From Lycium barbarum (lineage: Eukaryota > Streptophyta > Magnoliopsida > Solanales > Solanaceae): DNA of 64,000 nt. The DNA is taken from positions 8,533,205 to 8,597,204 of the forward strand of contig NC_083345.1 of NCBI RefSeq assembly GCF_019175385.1, read 5' to 3'. The position numbers and the translations under genes were made by a program. Below are positions 58,001-64,000 of this stretch, piece by piece. Under the pieces are notes generated by a model, which was not told the DNA's origin, searched no databases, and worked only from the letters and a program-made list of their open reading frames with translations. Position 1 is the stretch's first letter. Every line of letters starts with the position of its first letter.

Positions 58001-59509
58001 GATTCTATGATGAGTGTAAACGAAGGTTCAATGTTCGTCTGTGGAAGATATTCACAGATTGTTTTAACTGCCTGCCTGTGGCAGCTCTGCTTGATGAAAA
58101 GATATTGTGCATGCATGGTGGACTCTCCCCCGAACTTCATCATCTCGATCAGATAAGGAACCTCCAACGACCAACTGATGTTCCGGAAACCGGACTACTT
58201 TGTGATCTTTTATGGTCAGATCCTAGTAGGGATGTGAAAGGATGGGGAATGAATGATAGAGGTGTTTCCTACACATTTGGTCCAGATGAGGTGACCAAGT
58301 TTCTTCAGAAGCAAGATCTTGATCTCATTTGCCGTGCCCACCAGGTTTAAACTTATTATGACTTCCAGCAGTTGTTTTTTTTCCCTTCCTTTTGAGAATT
58401 TTGTTTTGAAATTCTACGGTTATTCGTACTTAATATAGGTCGTGGAAGATGGGTACGAGTTTTTCGCTGACAGACAACTGGTGACGCTATTCTCAGCCCC
58501 TAATTATTGTGGAGAGTTTGACAATGCTGGTGCTGTGATGAGTGTGGATGAGACACTGATGTGCTCTTTCCAGATATTAAAGCCCGCAGAGAAGAAGCCT
58601 AAGTTTGGATTTGGAAGCACGACTAAAAATGGAACATCCCTAACCAAAACGAAGGTAGACCTATTTTTTTTACTCATTGGTCTTTCTGTAGTTGATGTAT
58701 TAGGCCCCTTTTTCACTGTCTAAGCGACACCTTTTGGATACCCGACAAGGGAACGTGTTCCAACAAGATGATCTGTTTGAATCTTTATCCGTGATCGTCA
58801 TTTTATTAGTTCTGATGACTGGATAAATTTGCATCAGTAAATAATCATTGCATAACCCCTTAAGATCCTTGGTCTTCCTCTTTACGAAGAAATAGAGAAG
58901 GTGGCGCTTCTTGGTCTTCCTGAACCCACTGTTTCAACTTTCTAAACCCCGCAAGGTTTAGAACCTAAAAGCTGCTCTATTGCTCTTACCAAAATTACAT
59001 TTTATCAGCCTTATGCCGGTAAATAGCATGCCAGCATTTGGGAATCTTGTCCCCATTTATTAGTATATGTCCGTCTCTTGAAAGTTCATTGCTCAAAACT
59101 AAGTCCCTTTTCTTCAGTAGGAAATACTTTGCAATACTCGCGGCATTGGATCAACGACATTATGTGAATTGTCGCCATGCTGGCTACTTCTGGAATTTCA
59201 CAAGTAGTCCTAGGATCCAGTTAAAGTTATAATTCTTTTTTCTACATTGCATGCCTTGTGATCTCAGTTTCCTAATCCAGTCAAGGCAGTTCTACATCAA
59301 TTTCATTCTGCTTTTGGTTCTTTTATTCATTTGTATTTCCTCCTTTTGCTCAGAGGCATCCTTGTGATTACTTCATTTTTGTGGCTACAGTTTTGCTTCT
59401 TTTTATTCACGGAGTATTTCACAATACCCTCTTATTACTGCTAGTTTAACATTAACACCTAAATTTCTTGCAGTCATTTCTGGGTAGAAAATTGGATGAA
59501 ATAAACTGA
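55034..59509 (+). CDS. Protein phosphatase 1 catalytic subunit (TOPP-type), four exons
   Basis: Exons 55034-55223, 57785-58344, 58439-58654 and 59474-59509. All junctions are GT-AG and in frame, giving 333 aa. Hallmarks of the PPP family: 'GDIHGQ' (64-69), 'GDYVDRG', 'LRGNHEC', '[10 protein letters not shown]' and '[14 protein letters not shown]', which supply the two-metal active site. '[14 protein letters not shown]' is the beta12-beta13 loop typical of PP1. The length and 'FNVRLWK' fit PP1 rather than PP2A. The last exon adds only '[11 protein letters not shown]'. PP1 dephosphorylates Ser/Thr residues in the nucleus and cytoplasm, directed by regulatory subunits. Either of two in-frame ATGs (55034, 55049) could start it. 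Retaining intron 3 would give a different hydrophobic tail with a stop at 58721-58723. Intron 1 is 2.6 kb and repeat-rich. Confidence 0.95.
55362..55990. repeat. ~60-65-bp tandem repeat in PP1 intron 1
   Basis: About ten imperfect units containing 'gaatttattgatgcatttct', 'gggttgctttgatttt' and 'ataaatatgcagt'. Unit length varies by small indels. Confidence 0.85.
56088..56132 (+). repeat. Retroposon 3'-end fragment in PP1 intron
   Basis: 'agccgaccctaacttgtttg' + 'ggactgagtcgttgttgttg'. The same terminal motif type appears in the 33285-34030 tandem units. Confidence 0.5.
56799..56822. repeat. Poly-G tract
   Basis: About 22 consecutive G in PP1 intron 1. Confidence 0.9.
56946..57212. repeat. 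~134-bp tandem duplication in PP1 intron 1
   Basis: 'gattgtataaatctctctta' at 56949 and 57083, followed by the same sequence through 'ggatgcaggca.ttatagactata' in both copies with about ten differences. Confidence 0.85.
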
Positions 59510-60640
59510 ACACTTCATCACCTCGGTTAGTTCCGTGACATGCAACCTCATCAGATGTTTGGCTCAGGTTGTAAGCATCGAAGAAGAGTCTGCATAAAAG
59601 ATACCTATGCATGATAGGAATCGAGAAATCTGTGGCATTTCTGATTGCTGTGTATAATATAAACCAAAATCTGGTGAGCATGACCTCTTATGATTCACCA
59701 GCAGAGAGATTTACTAACCCATCAACTCTTTAATTTGTGTTTAGGGGTGTAAATGAGTTGGGCTGTTTGTGAACAAAAGTTCAGCTTAGGCTCGTTTTAT
59801 GAAACGAGTTGAGCTGAGCTTTTGTTCGCCTTTCAGCTTGAATAGTAATCGAGCTGAGCTCAACAAAACTCGGCTTGTTTGTTAGTTCATGAACGTTTTA
59901 CATTTCAAGAGTATGTTTGTATTCATTTCGTGATCTCAACGTTGAAAGTATATTGTCACGTTCCAGATGTCCTACTAGCAGTGGGCAGTGCCGGCTGTTG
60001 AATATGTTTAGTGTCTCATATTGATGGAATGAATAAGTTAATGTCTCTTCATATGAATTTAGGTAATTTTCACCTTATGGGTTAAGTTAGACTCGATGTC
60101 CATTTCACTTTTTTTTGTCATGCTTTCTCTTGAGCTGAGGGTCTTTTGGAAACAATCTCTCTATCTTCCAAAGAAGAGGTAAGGTCTGTGTACACTTTAC
60201 CGGCCACAAACTTCACATTGTGGGATTTTACTGAGTATGTTGTTGTTGTTGCTACTTTAGTGCTTCACTCAAGGCACCTTAACCCTAGGGATATAACTTT
60301 TTGACAAACCTTTGAATTTTAGTCCCCTGCCTTATGTTTTGTTTTTATGTTTGATATTGGAAAATTGATCAATACATCGTTAATTCGTCATCCTATACTA
60401 CATTTTGTTCTCCTAGTATCAGTTCTTGGAAAAAATCTCTTCGCAAAATCAAAGGTTATTGCTTGTTGGCAACCTAACCCAGTATAATTAATCCAAGTCA
60501 ACTATGCAATTATTGCTTGCAAAACTACTATGTCTCCCTTGACACGTCTCAGAATTCCATTAAAAAAGAGTTAATAATAATATTTCCTACTTCCTAGTAA
60601 TACGGCTTAAATGTGGATTTTTTACAAAATCGTTTATTCA
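59510..60640. other. Intergenic with repeat fragments
   Basis: 3' flank of PP1, a low-complexity 'gagctgagct' repeat-like segment at about 59745-59900, and a retroposon 3' end at 60126-60250. No gene. Confidence 0.4.
60126..60250 (+). repeat. TS-SINE/LINE 3'-end fragment
   Basis: 'gagctgagggtcttttggaa', 'aggtctgtgtacactttacc', 'tgtgggattttactgagtat', then (GTT)n. Same terminus as 28871-28997 and, in part, 7494-7572. Confidence 0.65.
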
Positions 60641-60649
60641 GACATTCAA

Positions 60650-60915
60650 TTGAAAAGAAAAGTATATATTGGGTAGTTTGGTTCGCAGGCTAATTTATTT
60701 TGGAATTTTAGTTCTGGGATTATAATTTTTGAATTAATTTATCTCGCCACTCAGATGGGATAAAATAACATCAAATTTGATGGGATATCTCAGGATTAAA
60801 TCTGGGTTTAATTTATCTTGCGATTTGTTGTGCCTTTAACTGAACAAAATATAAATTTAATTTAAAACTTAATTCTGAGATATTTTACCTTATCCCATGA
60901 ACCAAACAACTCCAA
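60650..60915. mobile_element. MITE-like element
   Basis: Left 'gggtagtttggttcgcaggc' and right (complement) 'ggagttgtttggttcatggg' ends, with 'gggataaaat/gggatatctc' internal motifs. A related, shorter element is at 62793-62958. Confidence 0.55.
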
Positions 60916-61039
60916 AATTTTATTTGAAGCCAAGCATCCTCTGATCGTTATCTGAATGACAGAGTTGCTTCTTTATTTTTCTAAATTTCTCTTGCTTTTT
61001 TTTTTGTTTTGTTTTGTAATCAATAAATGCAGTGACAAG

Positions 61040-61196
61040 TAATAACTTTTTTTTTTTTACATTTTTTTTTTCCCCTCCCATTTTAGGAGGATTTATAGTG
61101 TTTCCACACTTCCCCTCCAGTGTGACTCGAACCCAGGACCTACCGGTCGTGGGTGGAGGTGCTTAACCATTGAGCCATCCCTCAGTTGTCACAAGT
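61040..61196 (-). mobile_element. tRNA-derived SINE
   Basis: On the minus strand, 'gggatggctcaatggttaag' resembles a Pol III A box (TGGCTCAATGGT) and 'ggttcgagtc' matches a B box about 45 bp further on. These are followed by a non-tRNA body ('ggaagtgtggaaacactata') and a pyrimidine/poly-A-like tail (poly-T on the plus strand at 61049-61069). It is not a functional tRNA: no acceptor-stem pairing. Confidence 0.65.
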
Positions 61197-62792
61197 AATA
61201 ACTAAGGTAGCTCCACGTTACAATTTTAGTAGCATAATTCCGCGTTTGCATTCACCTCTAATATTTTAATTTTTAAGACTCTCCTGCCCTTTGCATCGAC
61301 ATTAGTCTTAATTTTTGTATCTTTTATAATAATAAATATCATGGCCCGCCTTGTTATTTAACTCACTTATGTAAACAAATCAATGAAAGCGAAAATAATG
61401 TTTCCTTGCAAGACTTGCATTCCAACTACGTCATACAAACAAGATTAGCTTTATCCAACCATTCTAATAAATGGTGATAGTTTAACCACCCTTTACTACG
61501 CATATAGATTTAAGGGTTTGTTAAACTTGAAAGTAATTCGGAAAGAACAATGAAAATGCACGACTAATTAAATTAGCCTATACGTACCACAGGCACACGA
61601 TTTATAGATTTTTTTTTTTTTTTTGTTGAAAATGTATTTTCTCAATTATTACTCAAATGAAAACTGAGTATTCCAGAAATTCAATTATTACTCAAATCAA
61701 AAGTGCGTATATCAGAAATAAAAGATGGTAGGATTTATATTTAATTAGTAACCAAGTTTTGGGTCAAAATCCATTTAATTGGGTTTTAGGACCGTTTGGT
61801 TTAGGTATGGACCGCTCGAGTGAAATAACTTTGGTTAATTCAGCGGACTTCTGACTTTTAGAATTTATGCTTTTAATTTCTTGTCTTGAATAAAATATCT
61901 CGACATAAAAAAGCAGTGGTACAGAGAGCGGGAGTCAATGGTATTTACGTGTTAACGTCCTTTTCTTATCTTTAACCTTTTCTCATTGTCCAAAAAGAAA
62001 TAATTAAGATTCCTTTTGGGATTTTTTTTTGTTCTAAAATAATCTATTTGGTACGTATTTTCATCCCCGCAACCATTTCCTAAAAACCACATATTCATAT
62101 ACCTTATAGCAAAGTATTTTAAAAGGTGCTCTGCTCTCTTTTTCCTACTCTTTTGAACTTCTTAATAATGATACTCCTGATAAATATATATAACTAGTAA
62201 ATTTATCTGCCCTTTGCGCGGTATAATAATTAAGTAAATTTATAAAAGATTTCCAAGCTACTATATAATGAATTCAGATACTACCTATCCACATTTTTGT
62301 GAGAAAGTAAACAGCTAAAAATAACACACATTAAGGTTAATTCACAACGCTACTTTAGCACATATATTTCTTTGTAATATATAGTTAATTATATTTTACT
62401 AATGAAACTTATTGAAATTTAATCTAATTGAGAAAAATATTAAAAAAATTAAAAGTACTAAATTTCATCCGTAAAACTGCTAGTTACACAAAGCAGATTT
62501 AAATTCTGATTAGTTATATATTGAGTAGATGAAATTCTATGTAAATAAAATACAAACTTTTTAATTAGCAACAAAACATGATCAGGGAAACACCACCTCT
62601 TGCCTTGCAACACCAATTTCAAGACATGTTTGCTAAAGTCTTGGGTACTTTTGTAAATAATTGCCTCTACTCAAAGCGCATAGAGTTAAGATTACGTGAC
62701 TATCGAACCTGTAACGTCTAACCATGAACACCCCTAGACTAACATCACTAAAGACTTTATAAATCAACAATTGTTCAGTGCATGATGTGGAA
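61197..62792. other. Intergenic, nothing recognised
   Basis: AT-rich sequence, poly-T at about 61610-61625. No coding signal. Confidence 0.4.
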
Positions 62793-62958
62793 GTCCTAAG
62801 GGGTCGTTTGCTATGCGGGCTAAATTTGTTTCTAGATTATAATGTTGGGATTTTAGTTGTGAGACTAATTTATCCATACTTTCTACCAAGCAGAGTATAA
62901 AATGAAGCTCAAACTTAACTCTGTGATATCGCACCTTATCTTGCATACCAAGTGACCC
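62793..62958. mobile_element. MITE-like element
   Basis: Left 'aaggggtcgtttgctatgcg' and right (complement) 'tagggtcacttggtatgcaa' ends. Interior related to 60650-60915. Confidence 0.5.
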
Positions 62959-63199
62959 TAAGATACTGAACGGGTGCTTGCTAATATGCTCAAATGCTAA
63001 GAGTCCCACAAAATAAGAAGAAATGTTTGGAAACTTTTCTCATAAATTTCTTAACGCTCTTCACAATTCTCTCCACATACAGTGTTGTACTAGTAGAATC
63101 TCTTTATAATAGTGCAAAACCTACTGAAATTTTGAATTGGTATTCTCATTCCTTCGTAGATCCAATCTAGTTTAGAAAAACATTAAAACGTCCTTCATG

Positions 63200-63450
63200 T
63201 GTTACAACAAATAGCATAGTGTACTGGAGTTTCACATATAAAAATTTGAAATTTTATCACATTGTGTTGGAGTTTCACTTATAAATTTTTTATATTTTAT
63301 CATACAGTTCTAGAATTTCACTTATAAACGTTCTAAACTCCATCATATTGTGCCGAAATTACCTATGGGGAGTTTTTGAACATCAACATAGTGTGATGGA
63401 GTTCCACTTTTAAAAACTTCAAACTCCAGCACAATTGTGCTAGATTTCTT
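63200..63450. repeat. Short imperfect repeats of 'tgtg.tggagtttcactta'
   Basis: Four to five imperfect units ('gtgtactggagtttcacata', 'tgtgttggagtttcacttat', 'gttctagaatttcacttata', 'gtgatggagttccactttta'), mostly upstream of the probable LTR. Confidence 0.6.
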
Positions 63451-63702
63451 TTTGTGTTCTAGCTAGATATGTGATAAATAGTGTAAATATGTAGTAAAAG
63501 AATATTTTGTAAATCTTCTATTTTAGGTTAGTATAGTTTGTATCCTAATAGGACATTGTAACTATGGTATATTTACCAACTCAATCAATGAGAATAATCA
63601 CGGAATTAATCTCTTTCATGGTATCAGATACTATGGTTTCTTTTCCTTCTCTTCCGCTGCTCTAATTCTCCGATGTCCTCTACCCACTTTTCCGACGTCT
63701 TC

Positions 63703-63752
63703 TTCTTCTTCTTCTTCTTCTTCTTCTTCTTCTTCTTCTTCTTCTTCTTCTT
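63703..63752. repeat. (CTT)n microsatellite in copia leader
   Basis: About 16-17 CTT repeats between PBS and gag. Confidence 0.95.
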
Positions 63753-63784
63753 CGATTTCCGTCCATTTTTCTTCCCTTCCATCA

Positions 63785-64000
63785 ATGGCAGACACCAAGT
63801 TCCATCCTGCTTTGGCTGTCTCCAACATCAAGAATCACATCCCAATCATTCTTGAGATGGAAACGGATCATTATTCGGCTTGGGCCGAATCATTCAAACT
63901 TCATGCCCGGTCTCACCGTGTCCTTTCCCACATTCTGCCAACCAGAAAGGAGAAGGCTCCTACCATCGACGACGAAAAAGAGTTGTGGTCCACTTTGGAT
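63785..64000 (+). CDS. copia Gag, N-terminal part
   Basis: 72 codons open to the window edge from 'MADTKFHPALAVSNI'. 'HIPIILEMETDHYSAWAESF' is the Gag UBN2-type start seen in many plant copia elements, and 'DDEKELWSTLD' continues it. No stop in the visible part; the remainder is outside. Chosen over the overlapping poly-Phe frame created by the CTT repeat. Confidence 0.8.
   Translation, partial: MADTKFHPALAVSNIKNHIPIILEMETDHYSAWAESFKLHARSHRVLSHILPTRKEKAPTIDDEKELWSTLD

Larger units (their letters stand above)
63450..64000 (+). mobile_element. Ty1-copia element, 5' end (runs off right edge)
   Basis: The LTR end '...ctctttca' at 63618 is followed immediately by TGGTATCAGATA (63619-63630), a Met-tRNA-type PBS, then gag at 63785. 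The LTR start is not certain; I place it near 63450 only as a guess. Confidence 0.7.

Noticed and set aside
57859..58167. Minus-strand 102-codon frame
   Set aside because: Antisense of the PP1 second exon.
61120..61190. Possible tRNA gene
   Set aside because: Only A and B boxes are present; no acceptor or anticodon arm pairing, better explained as a SINE head.
63673..63855. Poly-Phe plus-strand frame and poly-Glu minus-strand frame
   Set aside because: Created by the (CTT)n repeat; the real frame is copia gag from 63785.
1..64000. Endogenous pararetrovirus sequence
   Set aside because: I looked for movement-protein, coat or caulimovirus-type RT motifs and saw none; all RT and integrase motifs are copia-type.

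Overview
The window looks like a gene-poor, transposon-rich stretch of a nightshade-family (Solanaceae) nuclear genome. The evidence is the intron-containing plant genes with GT-AG splice sites, high AT content, several Ty1-copia and gypsy-type LTRs, and interspersed repeats ending in (GTT)n that match my recollection of the TS-SINE/RTE-LINE 3' ends of tobacco and tomato. I cannot fix the genus from sequence alone. Family names below come from motif recognition, not from a database search.

Region by region. (1) 1-915: the 5' LTR, primer-binding site and start of gag of a minus-strand copia element that runs off the left edge. It is inserted in the second exon of a divergent germin-like gene (916-2026). 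(2) 3790-4591 and 19721-21062: two intact two-exon germin-like protein genes on the minus strand. With the broken copy they form a germin-like cluster pulled apart by transposons. (3) 6647-7927: an intronless MYND/SET-domain methyltransferase gene resembling ASHR2, whose frame contains an apparent SINE fragment. (4) 8035-9406: a foldback element with a perfect 9-bp target duplication. (5) 9888-18286: an 8.4-kb Mutator-like element (MULE) with ~150-bp hairpin-rich inverted repeats, a decayed transposase gene and a decayed plant-mobile-domain (PMD) gene. (6) 23761-24078: a possible small secreted peptide gene. (7) 25087-31042: a six-exon ASCH-domain gene (ASC-1/TRIP4-like C-terminal module) with a 4.2-kb, repeat-filled first intron. 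(8) 31997-54000: three diverged copies of a segment carrying a small unknown gene. The middle copy is split by a copia element, which itself received two solo LTRs (2.3 kb and 4.2 kb). (9) 55034-59509: a four-exon PP1 catalytic-subunit gene. (10) 59510-64000: MITEs, a tRNA-derived SINE and the 5' end of a plus-strand copia element.

Genes that look functional: two germin-like proteins (extracellular cupins), the SET-domain protein, the ASCH-domain protein, PP1, and, with less certainty, the 105-aa secreted peptide and one 86-aa member of the unknown family. They show no common pathway. Most of the remaining sequence is mobile DNA, and several insertions can be ordered in time by nesting and target duplications.
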